Source: Nicotiana tabacum
Lineage: Eukaryota; Streptophyta; Magnoliopsida; Solanales; Solanaceae
Length of the DNA: 64,000 bases
NCBI RefSeq assembly: GCF_000715075.1
Contig: NC_134089.1
Coordinates: forward strand, 111,049,157 to 111,113,156
Direction of reading: 5' to 3'
The notes under the pieces were generated by a model that was not told the DNA's origin, searched no databases, and worked only from the letters and a program-made list of their open reading frames with translations. The position numbers and the translations under genes were made by a program. Shown here in pieces: positions 10,226-22,267 of this stretch (its first letter is position 1; each line of letters begins with the position of its first letter).

Positions 10226-12582
10226 TGTCACGCCCCTTTTTTGCTCGTGGAGTCTGGGTTTCGACATTCATGGGAAAAACTCATTTCCTTTTGGGAATTG
10301 GGTATTTGAATTTGAAGAGTCTCCATCTAACGGATTAAGGTGCGTTAGGGCACCTAGAGCAATTAACTCATATAACTAGTTGCATTACCAGAGATTGGGT
10401 AAGGGCTCGAAATAACCTTGAGGGAAAGGTGTTAGGCACCCCTCGCGGTCCACAATGGTGGGTCCCGGCCGAACTTAATTATGTGAATTAGTCATTTAAC
10501 AGATAGGCAGTCTAAGCACACATATGCAAATAAAGGAAGTTTAGTAGATAGTCAGTCTAAGCACACATATATAGATAAGGTGAGGGAAGTCCTAGGTTTA
10601 TTAGCCTATAGGATCACATCTGTACAATACCCGGTAAGCCTTCCTCAAATAGAGGGGTTACATGTGGCATTAGCGCACATGTCATCATATCCTTTACTAC
10701 CCAATTACCCTCCCATTGGTCATATCCTAAATCGTTCTAGCAATCTTAAGATGTATCCTATGCGTGCACTACCCGTCCCTTTACTTATATAGTCCGGAGG
10801 TATTTAGGACTTCTAGTCAAGGTGGATCTAGACTCTCCTACAGTAATTAAAAGGAGAAAACTCTAGGCGACATACAAAACATATAGGACTGGACCAAAGA
10901 TAGAACAATTAAAAGGCTCACATTTTACCTCCACAAATAGAGCAAGTAAGTGCACGTCTCAAACAATAGATTTCAGATATTTAAGAAAAATCCTAAAACA
11001 TGATATCTATGTGAGCATGGCAAGCAGAGAATATGCAATGTTGAGTTAAGGCAAAAGTGCTAAAGACCTATTCAGTTTGCCTACTGAAATTTAGAGCCTG
11101 TTGAATCTGGGCAGTTACAATAACCAAAGTAGTTTCACGTTTTTTATTAGACCTTGATTACCTATAGGCTTGCCTAGGCGTGAATCTGTAATACCCTATA
11201 CATATGCTATATAAATGCAATCAGAATTCTGCGAACCATTTTAAAACAGTTTGAGTTTATTAAGTCTTATAGACATGTTGGTCTAGGCGCTGAATGATTG
11301 ATTTTAGACTTACAGATGCTAGCAGCTAAATGCAGAAACTAGTCTTAGAATCCTATAGGCATGGCATCTAAATGCAGTGATTAAAACATGTTGAAGATTG
11401 ATTTAAACATTGTTAATATGCAGAATCTGATCTTTTTCAGGCAAGACTGATTAATTTTAAAACCCCTATAGGTATGGTATCTAGGCGAACATTGCAGCAA
11501 ACTCACAGACATGTTATCAGAATGCAGGATCGATTTTTTTTGAATCCTATTGGCATGATGTCTAAGTGAACAAACATTGTAACAACTTATATGCATGGTA
11601 TCCAGATAGACAAGATATTGTAACAACCTATAGGCATGGTATCTAAATAAACAAGATATTATAGCAACCTATAGGCATGATATCTACCCTTTCCCACATG
11701 ATATGTATAAATGACCCTCCCTTTTACTAACTTCCCCATTATCTGTTTATAAGAAATTATTATTACAGACCAACATTAATAATGAATTACAGAAATAAAA
11801 TGGTTACAACTATAGGGAGCCTGAATATAGGCCCAAAAGGTAAATCTGGTAGACTGGGCCTTCAAAATGCCAAAAGTGCTATAACCTCACAGTGCATCCA
11901 ATAGTATCCTGGTGTGTCAAAGTTCCCAAGGGCCTCAAGGACCCGGGGCAATGCTCACACCAGGAAAACTTTCAAAGTAACCTTTTATGAGCAAGTTTGG
12001 AAAGCCAACTCCAGTGTGTCAAAGTTCAGAGGAGCCTCAGGGACTCCTAAGCAATGCTTATACTAGAGGGGCAAGACCCTAGGTGTTCTAAGAATAGGAG
12101 TAGTGTTTGAAAATAGAAGTAGTTTTAAGAAAATAGTTTAGAAGTAAACAGAGTCACTGCAGCACTCTGAAGCAAAGGTTTCAGCAACCAAACAACAAGC
12201 AGAAAACATGGTCACAAAGTTTCAAAGCAAAGATTCCCATTGCCCAGATTTAGCTTAGTTCATTAGTTAACACTAGGTGGCATATAGCATATTAAGAACA
12301 ATCAACTACACAGAGAGATGAGCAGGGGTTGGGAACATAGGAATCTTGAATCAGGAATACATAAAACAGGGTGAAAAGCATATTGATTAATACCAAGCAA
12401 GTATAACACTCAATAGGACCTAATGGTGCTGATTAGAAATGATAGACAACAAACACATAAGTTTAAAAGGACCAAATTACATAGAACTAGGTAGGGCATA
12501 ACAACAGGAGCAATCATGCTGACTAAAATTAGTAGAAATGAAAGACATAGAACTAATTTACAGGAGCAGCCAGGGCGATTAA
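10226..12582 (-). repeat. Ogre-type 3' LTR, distal part
   Basis: The LTR end reads TGTCACGCCCC on the plus strand and splits the older gag. It holds the motif AAGGTGTTAGGC at 10427-10438, a tandem-repeat block near 11.2-11.7 kb, and no ORF of note. It continues at 24653 after the nested element, and ATTAA is duplicated at the break. Joined, the LTR would be about 4.6 kb. Confidence 0.8.
11195..11695. repeat. Degenerate tandem repeat in the Ogre LTR (CCTATAGGCATG units)
   Basis: CCTATAGGCATG(G/A)TATCTA and variants recur about every 40-60 bp, from about 11.2 kb to 11.7 kb, with spacers such as ACAAGATATTGTAACAA. Copies become cleaner toward the right end. Confidence 0.7.
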
Positions 12583-14959
12583 TGTCATACCTCCTTTTTA
12601 CCACCTGAGAGGGGATATAAGGGAGTTTTTCCAATTAACGATAATCGAAACGGGATTATTTATTCAAATTCAGAGTTGCCACTTGGGATAATTTATGGTG
12701 TCCCAAGTCACCGGTTTAAAATCCCGAATCGAAGAAGTTTGACTCTATTTTATAGTCTGCGAACACAGAAATCCGGGTAAGGAATTCTGTTAACCAAGGA
12801 GAAGGTGTTAGGCATTCCCGGGTTCCGTAGTTTTAGCACGGTCGCTTTAATAATATTTGGCTCAATTAAATTGCCTAATTACTTATTTTAGAACCTATGT
12901 GCATTTACCTCTTTTAGTAAAGAAATTATCTTAAAACAGGTCACGCGTACGTGTACCCATTTGTTTGGCGCGTCAAAAATTATGTCACGCGAACGTGTCC
13001 ACAATTAATAACGCTTTATTATTATTAAGAAAGTTTGACTGAACTTGCGCGAGCGCATACCTCGATTTACTTTTAGAATCATAATTATGTCACGCGAACG
13101 TGTACACAATTACGGTGATAGATTCAAAATGCGCCTAAAGCATTCTAACGTACTCAATAACAATAAATAAGATTCATATTAAACCCAAATCCCTTTTAAT
13201 CTAAATTTGTTTTCAATTTTTTTCTTTTGTCAGTTTAAAATGCGAATAACTCAAGCAAAGCTCAATTATATTTTTTTGGTTTAAACCCAACCACTCTAAA
13301 ATATTCTTAATCCCGAATCTCTTGCTTGTTTCATGGTAGCGTCCATTTTAATTTTAACTTTTATAACTAAACCCAATAACTCAAAATCAAATTATCTCTT
13401 ATGTTCTTAATAAGAAGTAGTGATTCAAAGTATAACAACTATTCTGTTAAGAACACATTAACATACAAATTATAGTATAAGTCACAAGACCATTTCGTAA
13501 AGTAAATCAAACAGCAGCAAAACTAGAAAATAAAATGAAAGAAAAAAGAGAAAAGAGTTGGACCTTTAATGATAAGTTTCTCCTGGAAATTGAGTTGAAT
13601 CTACACTTTAAGTAGCCTTTTCTATTAATAGAACTTTCCAAAACAGCTTTACAATTGATGAAGGGAAGAAAAATCCGCCGACGGAAACTTGACTGGAGAA
13701 GCGAAAAATCAACAAAAAATAGACAAAACAGCGAACCAAAAACCTCGATCTGCAACTTCAAACAAAATATAGCTAACCCGACCCCTTTAGTTTGACATTA
13801 AGCAAGGGTGTTTGAATTAGTTCTAGGTGATATTTAGTGTTAGGGACAATAACTATGGTGAGATTTGGTGGGAGGAAACAAGGGTGAAGGAAGATGAGAT
13901 TAATGGTGGTTTAAGGAATGATTTAACTTTGTAGAAGAAAGTGATATTTATGGTCCCTCATTTTCCTCTGTTTTTTCGTTCCTCCTAGACTTCTCTCGTT
14001 CTCCTCTCTAATTTGTTTCCCGTGACCCTCTCTCTCTCTCTCTATTCTGTTTTTGTTTCCCCCCTCTGTATCTCTGTGTGTGTTATATATTGTAAGGTAA
14101 AATGGAGTGGTGGGTGAGAAAGAAAATGTGTGGGCCCCCAAGGTAGATAAAGAGTGAATTTTGGTTAAGGGTCACAAAATGCCAAAATCATAAATGTGAT
14201 AAACAAGAATAAAAATTCTGTTATGGGAAAGATTCCCTCAATTGGGAGGTGGTCACGTAATTTTAGGGAGGAATGGGAAGAAAACCAATTTGAAGAACTG
14301 GACCCACTGAAAACATTAAAAAATTATGAAAGAGCAAGAGGGATCATCTGAATTTTTTTTTTTCAATCTCTTTTCTTTTACCTCTTCTTTGGTTAATCAA
14401 AATAGCAACTAAAATAATAAAGAAAAGAATAACTTAACTAACGTTGAAATGCATATAATGGAGGAGTCATTTTTTCTTGTTTTCTTGTGTTTTTTTTTGT
14501 TTTAAAATAAAATACAAAAGTAAGGAAAGTAAAATGCCAATAATAAGCTATGTACATACACCAAATGTATACAAAAGAAAAAGTATTTTCGATACTTATC
14601 AAAAATATTAGGCTAAACTTTATAAGAAATTATTTTTGGTGTTTTCTTTTCTTTGAATAAGATAAAATTGCACTAACTAATAAAGTTAAAACCAATACGA
14701 CAAAAACTCAATATTTTAAAAAACATGTGACTATTTTTACTTTTCAGCTGTATCAAAATTAAGATAAACTAAAAATCACTAGACAAAATTACAATTAGCT
14801 AAAATCAAAGGGAAATATACTTCTTTTTAGTTTTTAATATTAAGATGAAATAAGCCAAAAGGTTTAAAATATTCAAAGTAACAATATTAGACCTAAAACC
14901 AAAATCTAAGCACTAAAATGAGTAAAATTTCAAGGAGGGTCAAAATTTACATTTCTACA
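12583..14959 (-). repeat. 3' LTR of the TR-GAG-like element (2,377 bp)
   Basis: On the plus strand it runs from TGTCATACCTCC to TTTCTACA and matches 22268-24647. It contains AAGGTGTTAGGC at 12802-12813, CG-rich blocks (TCACGCGAACGTG) at about 12.95-13.1 kb, and a TCTCTC run near 14030. Confidence 0.92.
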
Positions 14960-15070
14960 GCTGTCCTTTGACTGGAAACATGAAGAGTTTTCAGACAAAG
15001 AACGACGAGACAGGTTTTTTGACCCGACCCTTATTTAAAGAGACCAAAAACTAAAAGAAAGGAGAATGTG

Positions 15071-15137
15071 ACCGAGCCCTGGTATCTGAGCTGCCTATAT
15101 ATCCTTGGCTATAAAGTAATCAGGTCACATGTAGTTC
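15071..15137 (-). other. Paired-arm motif, copy 1
   Basis: On the plus strand, CTGCCTATATATCC ... AATCAGGTCACATGTAGTTC. The arms CTATAT/ATGTAG pair with one wobble. It lies 111 bp inside the 3' LTR of the TR-GAG-like element. Confidence 0.6.
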
Positions 15138-16090
15138 AGAAGTAAATGAAGTGAGGGAGTGTGTGGAAAGGATGAGAGAGTCGAGTGAGATACCATTCCG
15201 TCGAGGTTCCGGTCCGCGGTCCTGTCATTACATCAAATCAAAATCTAAAAGAACTAAGCAAGCCTATCAACTATGAGTTACAAGATTCATATCTATAAGT
15301 CTACTAAAGCTTGATCTTGAATTTTGAATGGTTCTTCATGCAGACTTTTGATTTGAACCTTGATGCTTGCTAACTGCAGGTGTTGATTCACTCTTCCACG
15401 ACTTCGGGTCAAGGCCGGACATGCAGTGCTCGTGACTTCAACCATGTCTTGAACAGTTCACATCTTTCATCTGCTTCTGCATTTGGATTTACTTCTTCTC
15501 CTTTCTTTTTTTTTTCATTTTTTTCTTTACCTTTTTTTTGGATTGAGACTTCTTCTTTTGGTCATCTCAGACTGTCGACTCGAATTCTTGAGGTGAGCTT
15601 CTGCTACTTCTAACTTGAATTGAGTTCTAAAATGACTTCCCTCGTTCTCCAGGCGGGCACCTGCTGCTGAGTGGAAACTTGAAATAAATTCCCTCATTCT
15701 CCAGGTGGGCGCCTGCTACTACAGCAAAACAGACAAAATAAAAGAAATATTTTTGCCCCAGTTTGCACTAGGAAGATTTGTGAGTTATTAGCAGAACTAT
15801 AAATCACCTACGCTGTTGATGAATGATGCAATGATGAAAGTAAAATTAAAGATTCGACTAGGATGTGTGTCTCCTAGGGATGAAACCTGAATAACCTAAA
15901 CTAGGAAGTGCGTCTCCTAGACTTGAGATTGAGCTTGCGAAAAATTATAAACTAAGCTTGACTAAAGTAAAAACTGACCTTGTTCTCCAGGCGGGGCCCC
16001 TGATTTCAAGAAAACTAAAGATTGATAACTTAAGACAACTAAAAATTGACCCCTTTTCTTTTCAAATCCAAACTTCCCTTTTTTTTAAAA

Positions 16091-16824
16091 TTATCCTAGG
16101 AAAAAATTCATCAGACTAGGTTCTCTATCTTAGGAGAAAGATTTATCAGACTAAGATGTTTATCCTAGGAGAAAATTCATCAGACTAGATCCATTTTTGT
16201 TATTTTAGGAGAAAGATTCATCAGACTAAGATTTCTATCCTATGAGAAAGTTCATTAGAATAGGTCTTCTATCTTAGGAGAAAGATTCATCAGACTAAGA
16301 TTTCGATCCTAGGAGAAAATTCATCAGACTAAGATTTCTATCCTTGGAGAAAATCATTGGACTAGGTTTTCTATCTTAGGAGAAAGATTCATTAGACTAA
16401 GATTTCTATCCAAGGAGAAAGTTCATCAGACTAGGTCCCTTTTTTTGTTATCTTAGGAGAAAGATTCATCGGACTAAGATTTCTATCCTATGAGAAAATT
16501 CATCAGACTAGGTTTCCTATCTTAGGAGAAAGATTCATCAAACTAAGATTTTGATCATAGGAGAAAATTCATCAGGCTAAGTCCCCTTTTTCATTATCTT
16601 AGGAGAAAGATTCATCAGACTATGATTTCTGTCCTAGGAGAAAATTCATCAGACTAGGTTTCCTATCTTAGGAGAAAGATTCATCAGACCAAGACGTTTA
16701 TCCTAGAAAAAAAATCATCAGACTAGGTACTTTTTTTGGTATCTTAGGAGAAAGATTCATCCGACTAAGACGTTTAATTGGGAGAAAATCAATCAGACTA
16801 GGACTTTTATCCTAGGAGGAAAAA
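16091..16824. repeat. Tandem array of about 30-bp units (CTTAGGAGAAAGATTCATC)
   Basis: Two alternating unit types, TATCTTAGGAGAAAGATTCA and TATCCTAGGAGAAAATTCA, each followed by TCAGACTAGG or TCAGACTAAG, give a higher-order period of about 60 bp over some 730 bp. Occasional inserts such as CCTTTTTTGTTA occur between units. Confidence 0.9.
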
Positions 16825-18118
16825 TGTGAAGAGCAATGACAACATTTATGCACGTTACCGAGACAAAATAAAGGCAAAAATTTGAGAAACTTTCCTTTGT
16901 CGGCTCTTTCTTTCTCTTCTTTTTCTTTCTTTTTCTTTTTTGTTTTCTTTTTTTTTGAAACCACTTTCCTTGCACCGCTTTGTTCCTGTTCAAACAAAGA
17001 AAATTCTGTCAGTTTTAAATGTGGTGGTCAGTTTGTGGCCTTGAGTCTCGAGCAGCTTGGCTTTTTCTCGATCAGTTTGAGTCGGTCTCAAGAGACCTTT
17101 TGTTCTGCACCCACTCTAATTGTTTTACAGCCAGTACCATTTGTATTTGAGGCTCAATCAGCCTTATCCCAACTGGTGATCTTTGCTTACGTGATCTTTT
17201 TTGATATCTTGAATGACTTTCTACTTTTGAGCAATTTGTCTGTCAGAGAGAATCACAAGTTATCTTTGTTTGTGCCAAGCAGACTGACAAGAGTCTTTTG
17301 GGGGAGCCTTTCCATGAATCCTCAAGTCATGTTGACTGTAACAACAGAGTGTACTGGCCAAATTTACTTTATGCAATTGAAAAATTAGTAGCAGATTTTG
17401 AAATCTTTTCTTGCTTGTTTTGACAAGGACTGACTCGAAGTGAAGGACACAATGATACAAAGAAACAAGTATGAACAAGAAAATGCCCCTGTCGGAAGGA
17501 CAAAAGGAAGAGTTTTTTCCCCTTTTTTCCCTTTTTTTCTTTTTTTTTTTCAATAACTAGCCTTAATGGTCATGACATGCATTTTGGACTCAACGGCATG
17601 ATCTATCAAACTAATCCAATCTTCCCTTTTGCCATTCTTATGACATTTGAAGTCGGGCTTGTTCGTGCCAATCCTTTGTATCATCTTCACGGCTCACTTT
17701 CGACTAGTGGTGCCCCGAGGGGTTTTCTGATAAGTTTCTCTCATTTGTTCATCTCTGCTTATCGTCACCTTACAGTACCCGTGAGGGTTTTCACTAGTAA
17801 GACTCTTATTTTTCTTTTTCTTTTTCTTCCCCCCTTTTATTAAGAAACTTGACAATGTTCTATGCCGTGTAACAACCGTTGTTCATTGAATGCTTCTATT
17901 GGTGTTCTTGAAGGCATATCTGAAGGTCTTTATTTGGAAGGTTTTGGATAGGGTTGGAAAGAAGGCTCGACATGAAGGCTAAAAGTAGACTCAAAATGAG
18001 GGGTTATGGACTTACAACTCTTGGAATCAACTCTTTCAAAAGTGAAATAAAATCTCTACCCCAGTTTCAGATACTGGGGATTTTTGGATATATTTTTTTT
18101 GAATTCTTATTTGGTTAG

Positions 18119-18179
18119 ACCGAACCGTAAGGCTGCCTACGTATCCTTTTGTTTTAAGGAATCAGGTCAAACGTAGTTC
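18119..18179 (-). other. Paired-arm motif, copy 2
   Basis: CCGAACC, then GGCTGCCTACGTATCC, then AATCAGGTCAAACGTAGTTC on the plus strand. The arms CTACGT/ACGTAG are perfectly complementary. The inner hairpin is TCCTT/AAGGA. Confidence 0.7.
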
Positions 18180-19136
18180 AAACATCTACCTAAATTATTT
18201 TTCATCTTTCTTTCTTTTTTTTTTCTTTTTTTTTTGCCCCAGCTTCTATCTTCTAAGGGCATGGACCTTCGACAGTTCTTTTCTTCTTTTTTTTCACTTA
18301 AACTTTGAAAGAGCTACCCCAGTTTGTACTCTTGGGGCATGGACCTTTATTGTTATTATTTTGTTTTTTAATTATTTTTTTGACTTTTGACTCTAAACTT
18401 GATTCCAAAATAGGGTGGTCGAAGAAAATAACCCAGGCTCAAAAGGGATAACAAAGGGTATAAAGTGTTTGGGTAGCAGAAAAAAGGGCCTCCAAGCCTC
18501 GAGAACGCCAAACACAATATCCTTTTGCGATCACAACATTGATGAACATGTCTATCTTCTTGGTTTGTCGTGGTCACAAAATACTTTCCATCCCTTAATG
18601 TCAAACTTTCCAAATAACTTCAACTGATTAAACATCCTCAAGCTCGATCTTCATAATGATTTGAAGGTAAATTTTATTCGACCTTAATTCCAAAGTATTT
18701 CAACTCTTTATTCATCCTCAAATTTTTTTTCCAGCTATCCAATTCCAGATTAAATCAGTTTCGAAGATCTGGCCAAAATTTCCGCATGCATGTCATGTCA
18801 TTATAACTAGCGAGAAAAGAACTAAGAATAGAATGACACAAAAGGACAAACTGTATTTTATTGAGTAAAGGATGAAAAGGTTTAAAAACAAGACAAACAA
18901 CCTAAGATACGAGTTACAAACCTAAAATAACCCAGATAATGAAAACAGTGACAGAACAAATGGACAAGACTCACATAGACAGAATTGAGGGAATAGAAGG
19001 GTTTGACTCAATAAAACAAATAAAATCTGGATCACAACCCTGAAAGAACCCAGATAATAGAAAAAATATCAAAACAAGCTACCAAGATTCCTTCCTAGTG
19101 AGGAGGGAATGACTTTTCAATTGCTAAGCTTGACAT

Positions 19137-20661
19137 TTAGCCACAAATTTGCTCATCAAAATCACCATGGACTTCTCCAATTTCAGTCGGCAAGTTCCCG
19201 AGAGGATTGTCATTTTCCATGTCACCACGCATCATCCTCACAAAGTGTGCATCATCGTGTGCAGGTAAAGGATTCATTCTAGGTGTCACTGTCTTGGATC
19301 ACAATTAGTTTTTCCTGGATCATCCTTTTTATTTCTCTTTTCAAATCCCGACAGCTTTCAACATTGTGCCCTTGGGCATTAGAATGGTATTCACACCTTT
19401 TAGAAGGGTCAAAGTTTCTTGCACGTGGGTCCATATGATTTGGAGGAATAGGTGCAATCATGTCATAATGCTTTAACTTCTCAAATAAGCTTGCATAGGA
19501 CTCTCTTATTAGTGTAAAATTATCTTTCAAACTTTGTTCCCTTCTATACCCCTGGCTTGGACGTGGGTTATAGGGCGCTTGAAAATTTTGTAGAGGCTGA
19601 TGGAGATTTTGTGGTGCTCGTGCTCGCCTTCTTGGGTGATTTGGTAGCTGCACAACATACTCAAGTGGAGCAACAGAGTATTATGAGTTCTGAGGTGGAT
19701 AATAGTGCCCTGGAGCATCATTGGAAAACAGACGAGGCTGGTCCTACCTTCGAGATGCTCTCCTAGGACCTTTTCTCGACCCTGATGTCATCATGATTTC
19801 TTCGTCCTTCTCATTCGTGTCCCTAAAATTCTCAGATTCAATCTGGACAGCCTAAGTTGTGGCTTCAAGAACTGCTTGACTTATAATTTTTCCTGTCTTA
19901 AGACCATTCTCAACCATTTCCCCATTTTGATTGCTTCCGAGAAGGATTTACCCACTGTGGACATCATGTTTTGAAAATAAATTTAGCTCTTGAGCCTGAA
20001 GAAAGACAGTAATTAGCTCGCGGTCATCCATGGGTGGCTTAACTCTAGCTGCTTGCTCTCTCCATTTAATGGCATATTCCCTGAAACTTTCAGTTAGTTT
20101 CTTTTTCAGGTTCGAAGAGAAATTACGGTCTGGGGCGATTTCGAAGCTGCATTGGAACTGTTTGACAAAGGCCTGTGCCATGTCATCCCAGATGTACTAG
20201 CGAGATGTGTCTTGATCCATAAACCATTCGGAGGCTACACCCGTAAGGATTTCCCCAACATAAGCTATTAGCAATTCTTCATTTCTTCCCGCACCTCTTA
20301 GTTGATTGCAATACGTTTTCAGGTGGGTTATGTGGTCTCCATGTCCATCATACTTTTCAAATTTGGGGATCTTGAAACCAAGTGTCAAGTGGACATGGGG
20401 GAACACACATAGATCCTTGAAGGCAATAGTCTTTTGACCTGCCAACCCTTGCATGTTTTTCAATCGTTGTTCTAAGCTTTTCACTCTTTGGGTCATTTCT
20501 TCTTGTACCATCTTTCGGGCAGACTTCTCAATGTTTGTAGGAAGATCAAACAAGTACAAGTGGTACTCAGGAGAGTGGTACTGCTCTTGCTGGGTAGCAA
20601 ATTGTGACTCATGACAAGGCTGTCCTTGGCTATTGGCCCGTGCTTGACACATTTTGGTCAT
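19137..20661 (-). pseudogene. Tat/Ogre-style gag of the TR-GAG-like element
   Basis: Capsid-type gag with the signatures KNMQGLAGQ, FKDLCVFPHV, KIPKFEKYDGHGD, YCNQLRGAGRNEELL, ASEWFMDQD and FREYAIKWREQAARVKPP. Further on come a proline/arginine-rich stretch and KRCEYHSNAQGHNVESCRDL, a CCHC-like zinc knuckle region. It is interrupted by a stop at about 20195, where a Trp codon is expected, by breaks around 19700-19950, and by a small deletion near 19280 after which the homologous frame runs to TAA at 19137-19139. The ATG at 20661 is the first in the open stretch; a related open frame lies further upstream to about 20800, so the true start may be earlier. No pol follows it. Confidence 0.85.
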
Positions 20662-20920
20662 TTGTTAGTATTCTATTTTCCTCAAACATAGTAGATTCTT
20701 GTTGAACCCTCTGAACCTGAGTCTCTTGAGCACTTGTAACAGCTTCGATGTCAGTTATTATTTTTTCTTGGATCTTGTGATGTCCACTTACCACAAACTG
20801 ACTACTCAAACTTCTTCACAATTCAAAACAAACAACATGTTAGGATGGTCACTCTCTTGTTTTTAAGCACTTTTCTTCCTTTTTTCTCTCTTTTTTTTTA
20901 AAAAAAATAAAATAATTCGA

Positions 20921-20985
20921 TCGAACCTGATGTGGGTTGCCTACATATCATGTGGGAACATGAATCAGATCTTGCGTAGTTCGGG
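20921..20985 (-). other. Paired-arm motif, copy 3
   Basis: TCGAACC, then TTGCCTACATATCATG, then GAATCAGATCTTGCGTAGTTCGG on the plus strand, with the outer pair CGAAC/GTTCG, arms CTAC/GTAG and inner hairpin TCATGT/ACATGA. It is in the leader, upstream of gag. Confidence 0.65.
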
Positions 20986-21436
20986 AAGACCGGAAATAAA
21001 GTAAATAAACTAACTCTTTTTTTTTTATTTTGGATTTTGAATTTTATTTTTTTTCGAAAGAAATACTTACAAAGAAGAAAGAAAATATTCTTGGATTTCA
21101 ATTTGTTTGTTTTTTTAAATAATATTTTGAAAAGAAAGACATCTAAAGAAGAGAAAAAAATATTTTCTTGAATTTTATCTTCTTTTTCTTTGTTCTGGAA
21201 ATTTCGAAAGAAAAACATCCAAGGAAGAAAGGAAATATTTTTGGACTTTTACTTTGAATTTATGAAAGAAAAACTACAAAAGAAAAGACAAAATATTTTT
21301 TTGAATTTTCAAACAAATATTTTTGGATTTTGGTAGATTTGTTTGTATTTCTTTTTAAAAAATGGGGTCTAAAAGAAAGACTTTCTAAAGAAGGAAGTAA
21401 AGGAAAATATTTTTGAATTTTTTTAAAAATGGTCGG

Positions 21437-21500
21437 CCGGAACCGATGAGGTTTGCCTACGTATCTCACATCCGATGAGAATCAGACCCGCGTAGTTCGG
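21437..21500 (-). other. Paired-arm motif, copy 4
   Basis: CCGGAACC, then TTTGCCTACGTATCTCA, then GAATCAGACCCGCGTAGTTCGG on the plus strand, with arms CTACG/CGTAG and inner hairpin TCTCA/TGAGA. It is in the leader, upstream of gag. Confidence 0.7.
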
Positions 21501-22267
21501 TCAGTTTGACATAATTGGAAAAACATGATATTGATTCACTTTTATTTTTTGAATTACATTTTCCCTTCTTCTTTTTTTTTCATAAAGTTTGGTAGAGTTT
21601 CGAGGCGTTTTCAAATACTGGAATTTTCATAACCGGGTGAATTCTCTATCCTACCTCACTTTTAATTTTTCTGTTGTTTTTCTTTCCTTAGCCAGTCAAC
21701 ATACAAGCCGAAGAAAATAAATGTACAAATAACATGTAAGATGCATCAGGATGGTCTTTCATTCTAGGTACACCTGTCCTAGACGGACCCAACCCCTGTG
21801 TTGAGTCCCCTAAGTCAAAAGCACGCGATGCAAACAAACGTTCCTACTAGGGATCCGGATGAGGCTATGTTATTCTAGGTTTGAAACCCTGGGGGTGTGT
21901 TCTAGACATAGTTTACCCAAGCGGACAGCTCGAGCCGAGGTGGGAGCAACGTATTGGGAGCACGAAAGTCTACCCGGCCTTATTGCTGGCCCAACCTCGT
22001 TCTATTTGGTATAACTTCTAACAGAAAAGTGGGCCACGCAAATGTGTGCACCATTTTTAGAAGACTTAGAAGGGAGGCGTAAGAAGACAATTTAATACAG
22101 TTCAAATAATATCAAAGCGGTAAATAAGTGTCAATTAGCACATAAGGTCCACAAATACAGTAATATCAGCAAACAATAAAGCCAAGCATAGATCATATTA
22201 AAAGGCTCGAATTCTGAACCCTGAACCGGACATTTTGGGTTCTTATCCCTAGCAGAGTCGCCAGAGC

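Larger units (their letters stand above)
14960..19136 (-). other. Pol-less 3' interior of the TR-GAG-like element
   Basis: About 4.2 kb where pol would be expected. I see no RT, RNase H or integrase motif in any frame. It holds a 30-bp-period tandem array (16091-16824), poly-pyrimidine stretches (for example 16900-16960 and 18190-18230) that create spurious hydrophobic ORFs, several GCCCCAGTTT/ACCCCAGTTT blocks, and two copies of the roughly 60-bp paired motif described separately. Confidence 0.65.
20662..22267 (-). other. 5' leader of the TR-GAG-like element, with primer binding site
   Basis: The primer binding site GCTCTGGCGACTCTGCT lies directly next to the 5' LTR at 22251-22267 (minus strand). 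The leader is about 1.6 kb and very A/T-rich (poly-T and poly-A runs at 20870-21430). It contains motif copies 3 and 4 upstream of gag. Confidence 0.7.

Noticed and set aside
16882..17388. 168-codon plus-strand ORF with a Phe-rich start
   Set aside because: It begins in a poly-pyrimidine run, lies antisense in the interior of the TR-GAG-like element, and has no recognisable domain.
20898..21469. Lys/Phe-rich minus-strand ORFs
   Set aside because: Low-complexity A/T runs in the leader of the TR-GAG-like element; no coding signal.
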